Origin: an uncultured bacterium
Lineage (GTDB): Bacteria > Verrucomicrobiota > Kiritimatiellia > UBA8416 > CAMZLY01
Direction: 5' to 3'
Length of the DNA stretch: 32,345 nucleotides
Assembly (NCBI GenBank): GCA_947311825.1
Contig: CAMZLY010000179.1
Location: 1 to 32,345 of the forward strand
In this document: piece after piece, positions 17,633 to 24,986 of the stretch
Layout: each line of letters starts with the position of its first letter
Numbering within the stretch: position 1 is the first letter of the stretch
Position numbers and translations under genes: made by a program
The notes under the pieces: model-generated
What the model was told of the DNA's origin: nothing
What the model saw: only the letters and a program-made list of their open reading frames with translations
Databases searched by the model: none

Positions 17633-18523
17633 TTACTTAAATACACGTTCAAAGTTTTTGTGCATTATGTTTTCGTAAACTGTTTTTGATATTTTCTTTT
17701 CTTTTAGAGCATTTTGCATCATGGGGAGATGTTCCGGTGGATTTTTCTTTTTCATAAACATATCGGTGCCAAAAAAGATTTTCTTATTAAATTTCTTTAG
17801 AAATTCAATACCTTTTTCAGGGTCGCGAGTAAGTGCATTATGTCCGCTACCAGCGGAAAAGTCACCGTATAGATTGGGGTATGTTTCCATTAATGTCCAA
17901 AGTCGTCCTTTGTTTTTTATCGGACCTTTAGGGTAGCCGTTTCGATCTTTTGGGGTGATTACATCAGCATCATTTGAATTCCAGAATGATGGGGCATGAC
18001 CAATAAAAATGGTTTTCGGGAATTCTTTTAATACTTCTTCAAGTCCGGGTAGTCCAGGCTTATCTATCATTCCGTACAGTCCGCCTTTTTTTGGTGACAG
18101 ATGAAACAGTATCGGCATTTTCTGTTCACCCGCATGATAAAAAAGATTTTTATATAGTGGATTGGTTACCGGCATATTAGCACATACTTCTCCAATACCT
18201 TTACACCCGAGATCCTTGAATAATTTCATTAGTCCGGAAAAATCTGCTTTAGGATTATTCATAATTGATCTTGGATCGATATTGCAAAATGGAATCAGTC
18301 GGTCTGAATGTTTTTGACATTCAGTAATGGTTTCCTGATTGCCTGTTACACCGAAGTAATCAATATTATCCGGGTTTGTCAATGGCAGTATAACGGATTT
18401 GTCAATTCCCCATTTGTCCATGTCTTTTAGCAGATCTTTGGCAGTAAACGAACCGTGTGCAACTAGTTTGCTGAATTGCGGATATTTTGCGTAAGTTATA
18501 TGTTGATGAATATCTATTATCAT
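17633..18523 (-). CDS. Amidohydrolase-family (Amidohydrolase_2) metal-dependent hydrolase
   Basis: The 296-residue TIM-barrel protein belongs to the amidohydrolase_2 group. It shows the N-terminal metal motif HxH (His6 and His8 in DIHQHI), Glu112 (GIGEVCA), His141 (ILFHLSP), His176 (FIGHAPS) and the final Asp254 (FFGTDMF), a complete-looking metal set. Relatives hydrolyse lactones, amides or decarboxylate aromatic acids; the substrate is not evident. Its ATG overlaps the Gfo/Idh stop by four bases (ATGA), implying translational coupling, with GGGAG eight bases upstream. The partner dehydrogenase suggests oxidation of a sugar to a lactone followed by hydrolysis here. Confidence 0.88.
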   Translation of the reverse strand: MIIDIHQHITYAKYPQFSKLVAHGSFTAKDLLKDMDKWGIDKSVILPLTNPDNIDYFGVTGNQETITECQKHSDRLIPFCNIDPRSIMNNPKADFSGLMKLFKDLGCKGIGEVCANMPVTNPLYKNLFYHAGEQKMPILFHLSPKKGGLYGMIDKPGLPGLEEVLKEFPKTIFIGHAPSFWNSNDADVITPKDRNGYPKGPIKNKGRLWTLMETYPNLYGDFSAGSGHNALTRDPEKGIEFLKKFNKKIFFGTDMFMKKKNPPEHLPMMQNALKEKKISKTVYENIMHKNFERVFK

Positions 18524-19557
18524 AATATTATCTCCCTCTTTTCTTTTGCTGATTGATATATGGCAGAAATTATTTCTACCGATTTGCGTCCTTCGTAACC
18601 GTTTACTTCCGGCTCAGTATCTGTCTTTATTGCATTGATCATATCTTCAAGTTGAAGCTGATGTCCTTTTGAGTCAATAAATGCGGTTGGGTCTTTTGCT
18701 CCGCTTGAATTTGTGCTGGAGAATTTATTTTTAATTTCAACATCTTCATCAGTGGACTTTTGGAAAGCCCATACTTTTAATGCTTCACCTTCAAGAACAA
18801 TACTTCCGTCTGAGCCATGTATGCCAAGCCTTGTATCCAGTCCGGGATATGCAGTAGTTGTTCCTTGGATAGTGCCTAAAGCACCATTTTTAAATTTAAG
18901 AACAGCCACGGCGGTATCTTCAACTTCAATATTGCGAGCTAAAGTCTCGCAATAAGCATAAACGGACTCAACAGGCCCCATGAAGTTTTGTAATTGGTCT
19001 ATGTAGTGGATGGATTGGTTCATTAATGCTCCGCCGCCATCAAACTGCCACGTGCCGCGCCAACCTCCTGCATCATAGTATGCCTGATCACGAAACCATT
19101 TTACCTGAACATCAGCCATAGTTATTTTTCCAAAACGTCCTGCATCTATAGTCTTTTTAATGGCTAATGATGATTCTTTAAAACGGGTGGGAAATATTAC
19201 TGCCAGCTTTACATTGTTCGTTTCGCAGGCTGAAATTATAGCATCACATTTTTCCAGTGTTATATCTAATGGTTTTTCAACGATAATATGTTTTCCCGCT
19301 TCTGCTGCTTGAATAGCAAATTCTTCATGCATGCTACTAGGCAAGCATATATTGACAACATCAATATCATCTTGTTTAAGCATTTCAGCATAATCGGTAT
19401 ATGCGGTTGCTCCCGATGTCGCAGCTAAGGCTTTTGCGTTAGTTTCAAATTTATCGCAGACAGCAACCAGTTTTGCGTCATTAATGTTGTTTAGTGCATC
19501 GGCATGGAATGGGGCAATATTACCGCATCCCACTATTGCAAATCTAAAAGTATTCAT
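18520..19557 (-). CDS. Gfo/Idh/MocA-family NAD(P)-dependent oxidoreductase
   Basis: The 345-residue protein has GCGNIA at 10-15 in the Rossmann domain, EKP at 94-96, and the catalytic GGGALMNQSIHYID with His184 and Asp187, all standard for Gfo/Idh/MocA sugar dehydrogenases. The GGG-N-H-ID form is closer to classical sugar or UDP-sugar oxidoreductases than the family member at 13186, so the two are not recent duplicates. It lies six bases after a DegT-type aminotransferase and overlaps the following amidohydrolase, forming a tight three-gene unit. A dehydrogenase next to a DegT aminotransferase can make amino sugars (oxidation then transamination) or act in their breakdown; the sequence does not decide which. 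Confidence 0.92.
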   Translation of the reverse strand: MNTFRFAIVGCGNIAPFHADALNNINDAKLVAVCDKFETNAKALAATSGATAYTDYAEMLKQDDIDVVNICLPSSMHEEFAIQAAEAGKHIIVEKPLDITLEKCDAIISACETNNVKLAVIFPTRFKESSLAIKKTIDAGRFGKITMADVQVKWFRDQAYYDAGGWRGTWQFDGGGALMNQSIHYIDQLQNFMGPVESVYAYCETLARNIEVEDTAVAVLKFKNGALGTIQGTTTAYPGLDTRLGIHGSDGSIVLEGEALKVWAFQKSTDEDVEIKNKFSSTNSSGAKDPTAFIDSKGHQLQLEDMINAIKTDTEPEVNGYEGRKSVEIISAIYQSAKEKREIIL

Positions 19558-19563
19558 TTTATG

Positions 19564-20895
19564 TTATCCCTTTCGTTTTGTTAAATTCCAAGAATCTTTT
19601 ACTTCATTAGAGTTATTATCACCTGGCAGTAAGTCTGAATAGTTTTCGCAAACTTTTTTGATGGCGTTAATATATTGATTAATAATGTTTTTGTCAAAAT
19701 GTTTCATGTATGGTAGGCGTAGTATTCGCTGACTAAGAGTTGCCGCTATCGGTAGGTTTTGTTGATCTCCTTTGTTTACTATCCCATCCGGTAAGTTTGC
19801 TGAATTAGTTGGTTTGCCATGATTATAAACATCAATTGTGCTAAATAGCGGATGTTTGTGTAGTGGTGCATTTACACCAGGGCTAGTGTTTATTCCTTCG
19901 GCAACTAGTGCGTCGCTAAATCTCTGTATAGATAATCCTCCGAGTTCTTCTTTTTTATAAAGAGCGACAGGGATATACCAACCGCCTTTGGTTGAGCCTG
20001 AGTCCTTTGCCGGACGATGTGCCTTTATTCCTGGTGTGCCTTCTAACTTGTCCCAGAAATAGGTGTAGATTTTGTCAATCTCTGCACTCTCTGCCGGATA
20101 TTTCTTGAGCTGTTCAAGTCCGACGGCGGCGGACATCTGGTGCATTCTGTACTTGAAGCCTCCGTTTGGTAGGTGAATTCGATGTTTCAATTCTTCATCT
20201 TCTATTTCGCTATGTCGTGCATATATACCGAATAGAATTGCTCTTTCATAAACTTCACGGTTATTTGTTAGTAACATTCCTCCTTCGCCAATAGCAAAAG
20301 ATTTACCTGTCATGCAGGAAAATCCAGCGACATCGCCGAATGTTCCGGTAAGTTTGCCTTTATATAATGTTCCATGGGAGTGTGAGCAATCTTCAATAAC
20401 TTTGATATTATGCTTTTTGGCTATTCCCATTATGCGGTCCATATCGGCAGGATGGGATAGGTAGTGTACAACAACAACTGCTTTTGTACGCTCGGTAATT
20501 TTGCGTTCAAAATCATCGGGATCTAGGCAGAGAGAGTCTGGTTCGATATCGGCAAAGACTACGGATGCACCAAGGTTTTGGGCTTGAATACATGATGCCC
20601 AATATGTTATGGATGGGCAAATTAATTCGTCTCCAACGCCAAGTCCTACACCGTACATCGCCGTATGTAGTGCTGCAGTGCCAGAGCTGTGGGCAAGTCC
20701 GTATTTTACATTATGCCATTCAGCAAACCCCGCTTCAAATTTCTTTGAAATATCTAGACCGGACATATTCCCGTCTCTCAGTACCTCGATAATTGCATCT
20801 TCCATTGCCTGGTTTACAATAGGCCAGTGAAACATCTCTTTTGATGCTTTAATTGTTACTTCTTTTTCGCCGCCTAATAGTGCTAATTTACTCAT
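19564..20895 (-). CDS. DegT/DnrJ/EryC1-family PLP-dependent aminotransferase
   Basis: The 443-residue protein has the fold type I pattern of DegT/DnrJ/EryC1 sugar aminotransferases: SSGTAALHTA near 70-79 for the PLP phosphate, Glu168-Asp169 in VIEDCSHSHG for the pyridine nitrogen, and Lys198 in CMTGKSFAIGEGG as the Schiff-base lysine. It should act on a keto-sugar or similar ketone. The start is supported by AAGGAG six bases upstream. A fifteen-copy 16-mer array begins about fifteen bases upstream of the ATG, so its leader consists largely of repeats. The gene is separated from the other DegT gene only by the GxxExxY gene and the two arrays. Confidence 0.92.
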   Translation of the reverse strand: MSKLALLGGEKEVTIKASKEMFHWPIVNQAMEDAIIEVLRDGNMSGLDISKKFEAGFAEWHNVKYGLAHSSGTAALHTAMYGVGLGVGDELICPSITYWASCIQAQNLGASVVFADIEPDSLCLDPDDFERKITERTKAVVVVHYLSHPADMDRIMGIAKKHNIKVIEDCSHSHGTLYKGKLTGTFGDVAGFSCMTGKSFAIGEGGMLLTNNREVYERAILFGIYARHSEIEDEELKHRIHLPNGGFKYRMHQMSAAVGLEQLKKYPAESAEIDKIYTYFWDKLEGTPGIKAHRPAKDSGSTKGGWYIPVALYKKEELGGLSIQRFSDALVAEGINTSPGVNAPLHKHPLFSTIDVYNHGKPTNSANLPDGIVNKGDQQNLPIAATLSQRILRLPYMKHFDKNIINQYINAIKKVCENYSDLLPGDNNSNEVKDSWNLTKRKG

Positions 20896-20910
20896 CTTTA
20901 CTCCTTGTTT

Positions 20911-21150
20911 TATGACAGAATTATGTTATGACAGAATCATATTATGACAGAATCATGTTATGACAAAATCATATTATGACAGAATTATGTTATGACAGAA
21001 TCATATTATGACAGAATCATATTATGACAGAATCATGTTATGACAGAATCATATTATGACAGAATCATGTTATGACAAAATCATGTTATGACAGAATCAT
21101 ATTATGACAGAATCATGTTATGACAAAATCATATTATGACAGAATTATTC
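20911..21150. repeat. Fifteen-copy tandem array of a 16-bp imperfect palindrome
   Basis: Fifteen units of exactly 16 bases, consensus TATGACARAATCATRT, run without interruption; the last ends TTATTC instead of TCATRT. Each unit contains TATGA-CARAA-TCATA-like arms, and neighbouring units can also pair across the junction (TCATA-T-TATGA). Variation is limited to three positions (R in CARAA, C/T in TCAT/TTAT, and the final R). The array overlaps the stop codon of the GxxExxY gene (21145-21147) and ends fifteen bases from the start of the DegT gene at 20895. The same 16-mers appear in opposite orientation inside the 49-bp array on the other side of the GxxExxY gene. Confidence 0.97.
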
Positions 21151-21945
21151 CTTATTTATTGTTTTTAATATTATTTTATGATGTTCGAAGTTTATCCAAT
21201 GTATTTTATTTAATAATGTATGGTTTAATAGTCTGTGAAGATGTGTTTCGTAAAAGTTTTTGTTATCCCGGACAGCAGATAAGTGCCATGCGGTTGTTGA
21301 ATCAATCATGTTCATTTTCTGGACACCGACAATATGATTATTAATTTTCACATCAACAGGTATAATTCCTGCCTCTGGGCCATCAATGAAATATGTGAGA
21401 GCTTCTTTATATAAGATTATATCTAGAAAAGCACCCCAGTCTTCCAGTAAGGATATGAGAATATCGTGAAGTTGTTTGTCTCCTTTATCGTTGCCATGCC
21501 ATTCATTATCTATTAGTTCAAAATTGTGTCTTGTTTCATGATTCAGGGTAGTGGAAACAAAGCGTGATTCAACAGAACTATTATGGAAATTTATTATTTT
21601 CCCGTGTTGTATTCCTGTTAACAAGAGGTAGTTTATTAACTGTTTCTGATGATTACTATGGATATTATGTGTAGTTTTTAGCTCATAAATGATACTGTTA
21701 TCTATGAGCATATCAATGAAGTATGGTCGTGTGAATCCATTATGTAGTACATGAATAATAACTTCTGAATGAACTTCAAAGTTATCTTTACAGCGTTTAC
21801 AAAGCTCTTTTTGATAAATTTGTTCGTTACAAAATTTACCTATTGTATTATGAATATCAAATGCATGCCGCATAACAATCTTATCCATCGCATGGAATTG
21901 ATCTTGTGTAGCAGGTTTAATATCTATGTTACATTTTATAGGCAT
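21145..21945 (-). CDS. GxxExxY family protein, PD-(D/E)xK nuclease-like, with C-terminal extension
   Basis: The 266-residue protein has the GxxExxY domain at about 20-120: GKFCNEQIYQKEL carries the name motif (Glu41, Tyr44). Residues compatible with a RecB/Cas4-like PD-(D/E)xK nuclease fold are present: Asp78 (YFIDML), Glu88-x-Lys90 (IYELK) and Gln102-LIN-Tyr106 (QxxxY). Typical GxxExxY proteins are about 125-130 residues; this one adds about 130 more, including LLEDWGAFLDIILYKEAL and HTLLNKIHWINFEHH, a conserved-looking second domain of unknown function. AGGA nine bases upstream supports the start. The gene sits between two tandem arrays holding inverted copies of one 16-mer and interrupts an otherwise metabolic gene block. 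Nuclease activity is not demonstrated in the family, as far as I know. Confidence 0.88.
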   Translation of the reverse strand: MPIKCNIDIKPATQDQFHAMDKIVMRHAFDIHNTIGKFCNEQIYQKELCKRCKDNFEVHSEVIIHVLHNGFTRPYFIDMLIDNSIIYELKTTHNIHSNHQKQLINYLLLTGIQHGKIINFHNSSVESRFVSTTLNHETRHNFELIDNEWHGNDKGDKQLHDILISLLEDWGAFLDIILYKEALTYFIDGPEAGIIPVDVKINNHIVGVQKMNMIDSTTAWHLSAVRDNKNFYETHLHRLLNHTLLNKIHWINFEHHKIILKTINKE

Positions 21946-21980
21946 TTGTATTTTTCCTATTATCTGTTGATCGTCATATA

Positions 21981-22189
21981 TTCTGTCAAAAATTTCCGTC
22001 GAGCGTCACATGATTTTGTCATAAAATTACTCTGTCAAAAATTCCCGTCGAGCGTCATATGATTTTGTCATAAAATTATTCTGTCAAAAATTCCCGTCGA
22101 GCATCATATGATTCTGTCATAAAATTATTCTGTCAAAAATTTCCGTCGAGCGTCACATGATTTTGTCATAAAATTACTCTGTCAAAAAT
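21981..22189. repeat. 49-bp tandem array (four full copies plus a partial) containing the inverted 16-mer
   Basis: Units start at 21981, 22030, 22079, 22128 and 22177, a fixed period of 49; the fifth stops after 13 bases, where it enters the DegT coding sequence. On the minus strand each unit reads the 3' end of that gene (TTTTTGACAGARTAA, including its stop), then TATGACARAATCATRT, then GACGCTCGACGGRAA (GATGCTCG in the third unit). The array therefore seems to have grown by duplicating the last codons of the DegT gene with adjoining sequence. A degenerate, internally deleted copy lies at about 21968-21980. The embedded 16-mers match variants of the 20911-21150 array exactly but on the opposite strand. 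Confidence 0.95.
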
Positions 22190-23424
22190 GCATTTTCAAT
22201 CTTTTTAAATGCTCCAACAATTTCTTTCACTTCCTTTTCTCCCCAACTTTCCCAAATGACCAGATTAAAATAGTTATCCATTACAGTCATTGCGTTAGGA
22301 ATAGGGAATTCTATATTTGAATTGCCTTTATATAATGGGTTGTTCCAAGGGTGCTTGTCGGCACGATTTTGGAACCAATCACAAGTAGTAGGAAGTGCAG
22401 CTCGATAACTTGGGTTCATTAGCACGCCTTCTGCCATAACTGCGGCACAGAATTCATCTTTAGTGCAGGTCAGATTTTTGCTATTTACTTTTAGTCTCCA
22501 CCACCAGTAAGAGTGTTCGTTGCCTTGCTGGATTTCCGGAATGGTTATTGATTGCAAGTCTGCGAAACCGTTATCTTTTAATAGTTGTACTACTTTTTGC
22601 CGGCGGGCAACGATGTCTGGAAGTTTTTTTAATTGCTGGCGACCGATTGCGGCATGTAGTTCGTCCATATTGCAGTTAAGTGAAGATGAGACATTTCCAT
22701 TTGAGTCGTCGATACCAAAAGGTTTGCCACGGTCTGCGGCACGGCGTATAGACCAGTATAAATCCTCATTTTTGGTAAAAACCATTCCACCTTGTCCACC
22801 ACAACAAAAATGTTTACCGAACATAATAGAGAAGGCACTTACATCGCCAAATGTGCCTACATATTGTCCGTTGATTTTAGCTGCATGAGATTGCGAACAA
22901 TCTTCGACCACGGGTAGATTATGTTTTTTGGCAACAGCCATGATGCCCGGCATATCGGCCGGTTCACCGCCAATGTGAGGAATAACAATCGCAGAGGTGC
23001 GTGGTGTGATGGCTGCTTCTACTTGTTCCGGTCCCGTATTATAAGAATCAGGTCGAGAGTCAATAATAATAGGGATGCAAGAGTTCATAGTGATTGGCAT
23101 GATGCCGCCCGGATCATTGACAGCTGCGACTATAACTTCAGAAAAAGGTTCAAGGTTAAGTGAGCGGATTGCGACAAAGACTGAGTTAGTGCCAGAATTA
23201 ACACCATCGGCATAGCCACCGCCAAGAAACTCAGCAAATTCCTTGCAGAACAGTTCTTCCTGTTCGCCGTTATATCCAAAAGCATTGCCACTGGCAATAG
23301 AGGCATCAAACAATGCCATTGCCGCCATTTTTTCCTCTTCGCCAAGATGTCCGCGAGAAGGGAATGTTGCTGTTATTGCAAGTGAGCCTCCGTTAATGGC
23401 AAGATTTTCTTTTGATGCAGTCAT
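22174..23424 (-). CDS. DegT/DnrJ/EryC1-family PLP-dependent aminotransferase
   Basis: The 416-residue protein has the DegT hallmarks: VNSGTNSVFVAI near 75-86, Glu174-Asp175 in VVEDCSQSHA, and Lys204 in IMFGKHFCCGGQGG as the PLP lysine. It is only distantly similar to the DegT protein at 19564. The ATG at 23424 is chosen because AAAGG lies about eight bases upstream and the protein then begins MTASKENLAINGG, a typical family start; an in-frame ATG at 23520 would add 32 unmatched residues and cover the candidate operator. Its last codons and stop are the seed of the 49-bp array. It is divergent from a GntR-LacI-type regulator that probably controls it. Confidence 0.9.
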   Translation of the reverse strand: MTASKENLAINGGSLAITATFPSRGHLGEEEKMAAMALFDASIASGNAFGYNGEQEELFCKEFAEFLGGGYADGVNSGTNSVFVAIRSLNLEPFSEVIVAAVNDPGGIMPITMNSCIPIIIDSRPDSYNTGPEQVEAAITPRTSAIVIPHIGGEPADMPGIMAVAKKHNLPVVEDCSQSHAAKINGQYVGTFGDVSAFSIMFGKHFCCGGQGGMVFTKNEDLYWSIRRAADRGKPFGIDDSNGNVSSSLNCNMDELHAAIGRQQLKKLPDIVARRQKVVQLLKDNGFADLQSITIPEIQQGNEHSYWWWRLKVNSKNLTCTKDEFCAAVMAEGVLMNPSYRAALPTTCDWFQNRADKHPWNNPLYKGNSNIEFPIPNAMTVMDNYFNLVIWESWGEKEVKEIVGAFKKIENAFLTE

Positions 23425-23458
23425 AATGATACCTTTTATGTTATAGTTTACTTTCTCT

Positions 23459-23471
23459 AACCCAATGGGTT
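23459..23471. promoter_or_regulatory. Perfect 13-bp palindrome in divergent intergenic region, candidate operator
   Basis: AACCCA-A-TGGGTT is a perfect inverted repeat about 35 bases upstream of the DegT start and about 138 bases upstream of the divergent regulator gene. Regulators with LacI-like effector domains bind as dimers to such sites, so this is the best operator candidate for the adjacent regulator. No well-matched sigma-70 promoter was placed beside it. Confidence 0.35.
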
Positions 23472-23609
23472 TCTTGTTCCAATATGTGGATAATGTTTCA
23501 TAAATATTATTTATTAGCAAGTAATTATTAATATATTGTATTTTTTTCTTGTGTTGTTCGTGTTAATTAGAGATATTGTTGCTTCGTACAGATAAGAGAT
23601 AATATTATT

Positions 23610-24752
23610 ATGAGTAAAAAAAGAATAGAAGATGATGCTTATATGCCTGATAGTTTTGCGGGTGTAGCCCAATGGGTTGAGAGAAAATTACGGGAGGATA
23701 TTGGGCGAGAGTTTTATCCCGAGAATTCATTTTTACCTTCGCAAAGGATTTTATCTGAACAACTTGGTGTGCCGCGCAGTGCAATTAGAGTTGCATTGGA
23801 GAAGCTAATGCAATCAGGTTTAGTTGATGCGTGTCGCGGGCGGGGTACTAGGGTTTTGCCAAAGGGGGAACGTAAAGTTCAGCAGACAATAGCATATATT
23901 CATTCTCCGCTTAGGTCATGGTCAGGTTTAGAACCGCATCACATAAGAGATGGTGTTTTGCGTCGTTCTCAGCAGTTGGGCTGTAATTGCGTTGAAATAA
24001 GTGTTTATGACTCCGACGGAATGCCGTCAATGCATGGTGAGACAGCTCGTCCTGTTAGTATTAAAGAGTTGCCGGAAGTTTTGAAAGAGTATTCCGCTTA
24101 TATATTCCATGAAGCAAGTTCTATAATGACTAGATTTATAGTTGAATTGGTTGATGATAATAAGCCGGTTGTTGTTGCTAACCTTGAAACAGAGCTTAAT
24201 GTTTCGGCAACATGTGTGGATCATTTTGCAATAGGAAAGAAGGCTGTGGAAACAGTAGCATCTTTTGGTCATCGGCATATTGCGTATGTTGGAAAATTTC
24301 CGGAGCAAGTATTTTATGGGAAATATTTAGCTGGATTTCGTGAAGGGATTAAGGTGGCAAATCTTGAAATAGATGAAGCAAATATTGCATTGTGTAAAAA
24401 TATTGATTTACTTGATGCTTATAGAGCTACATTATTATTGCTTAAACGGTCAGATGCACCGACAGCTATTGTTGCCGCTCGTGATTCACTTGCCGCTGGA
24501 GTTTGTGAGGCAATTAGGGAAGTTGGCTTGGAGGTAGGACGTGATATTTCTGTAGTTGGATTTGATGACGTAAGCTGGGGTGGGGCGAATCCATTTTTAA
24601 CTACATTTCATGAGCCCTGTACTGAAATGGGGGCTGTTGCAGTCGATATGTTGATGGCTCGTATTAGTAACTCTAATTTACCAATAGAACAACATTTATT
24701 AGATGTATCTCTTGTTTTACGGCGTAGCGTTGGTCCTCTGTTAGTACTTTGA
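23610..24752 (+). CDS. GntR-LacI-type transcriptional regulator
   Basis: The 380-residue protein combines an N-terminal GntR winged helix (about 17-84: FLPSQRILSEQLGVPRSAIR, then VALEKLMQSGLVDACRGRGTRV) with a C-terminal LacI/periplasmic-binding-like effector domain (about 92-380), seen in IAYIHSP, AVETVASFGHRHIAYVG, AIVAARDSLAAGVCEAIRE and DISVVGFDDVSW. This is the AraR-like arrangement used by sugar-responsive repressors. It is transcribed divergently from the DegT/GxxExxY/DegT/Gfo-Idh/amidohydrolase block and is the obvious local regulator; the secreted-protein block downstream is an alternative target. The ligand is probably a sugar or sugar derivative, by family only. The ribosome binding site is weak. 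Confidence 0.9.
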   Translation: MSKKRIEDDAYMPDSFAGVAQWVERKLREDIGREFYPENSFLPSQRILSEQLGVPRSAIRVALEKLMQSGLVDACRGRGTRVLPKGERKVQQTIAYIHSPLRSWSGLEPHHIRDGVLRRSQQLGCNCVEISVYDSDGMPSMHGETARPVSIKELPEVLKEYSAYIFHEASSIMTRFIVELVDDNKPVVVANLETELNVSATCVDHFAIGKKAVETVASFGHRHIAYVGKFPEQVFYGKYLAGFREGIKVANLEIDEANIALCKNIDLLDAYRATLLLLKRSDAPTAIVAARDSLAAGVCEAIREVGLEVGRDISVVGFDDVSWGGANPFLTTFHEPCTEMGAVAVDMLMARISNSNLPIEQHLLDVSLVLRRSVGPLLVL

Positions 24753-24973
24753 AAATCCCATAGATCTCACAGGTAAATATTCAAATAATGTCAGTGAATT
24801 ATGCTTTATTTTGAATTCTGATCAATGAATTCTATTGTGATTATTTGTCGGAGAAAATATGGTTGTAATTGGAGGTATAGTATGTAATGTATATGTTTTA
24901 TAGTTCTTTTTTTTAGAGGTTGTAAATATTTGAGGTATGATTTGTGTGTTTTGGATTAAATGAAGTTAGATAT

Positions 24974-24981
24974 AAAGGAGG
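24974..24981 (+). promoter_or_regulatory. Strong Shine-Dalgarno AAAGGAGG deciding a GTG start
   Basis: AAAGGAGG lies five bases before GTG at 24987. Starting there gives a clean signal peptide, whereas the in-frame ATG at 24960 adds nine residues ahead of it and would place this ribosome binding site inside the gene. Confidence 0.75.
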
Positions 24982-24986
24982 TAGAT

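Noticed and set aside
17621-17640. Second hairpin (GTAAA ... TTTAC) before the amidohydrolase stop
   Set aside because: Five-base arms in AT-rich sequence are not convincing beside the much stronger stem at 17578-17613.
20911-21150. Iterons of a replication origin
   Set aside because: No replication initiator gene, DnaA-box cluster or plasmid gene is present, and the array sits between metabolic genes and overlaps a stop codon.
21120-21344. Plus-strand open frame across the end of the 16-mer array
   Set aside because: It lies opposite the GxxExxY gene, begins in repeat sequence and resembles no protein family.
20911-22189. CRISPR array
   Set aside because: Units are directly abutting (16 and 49 bases) with no unique spacers, and no cas genes are nearby.
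23425-23520. 32-residue N-terminal extension of the DegT protein at 22174
   Set aside because: The added residues do not resemble the family start, and the ATG at 23424 has a proper ribosome binding site.
24960-24986. ATG start for the first VCBS protein
   Set aside because: It would bury an excellent Shine-Dalgarno and add polar residues before the signal peptide; GTG 24987 fits better.
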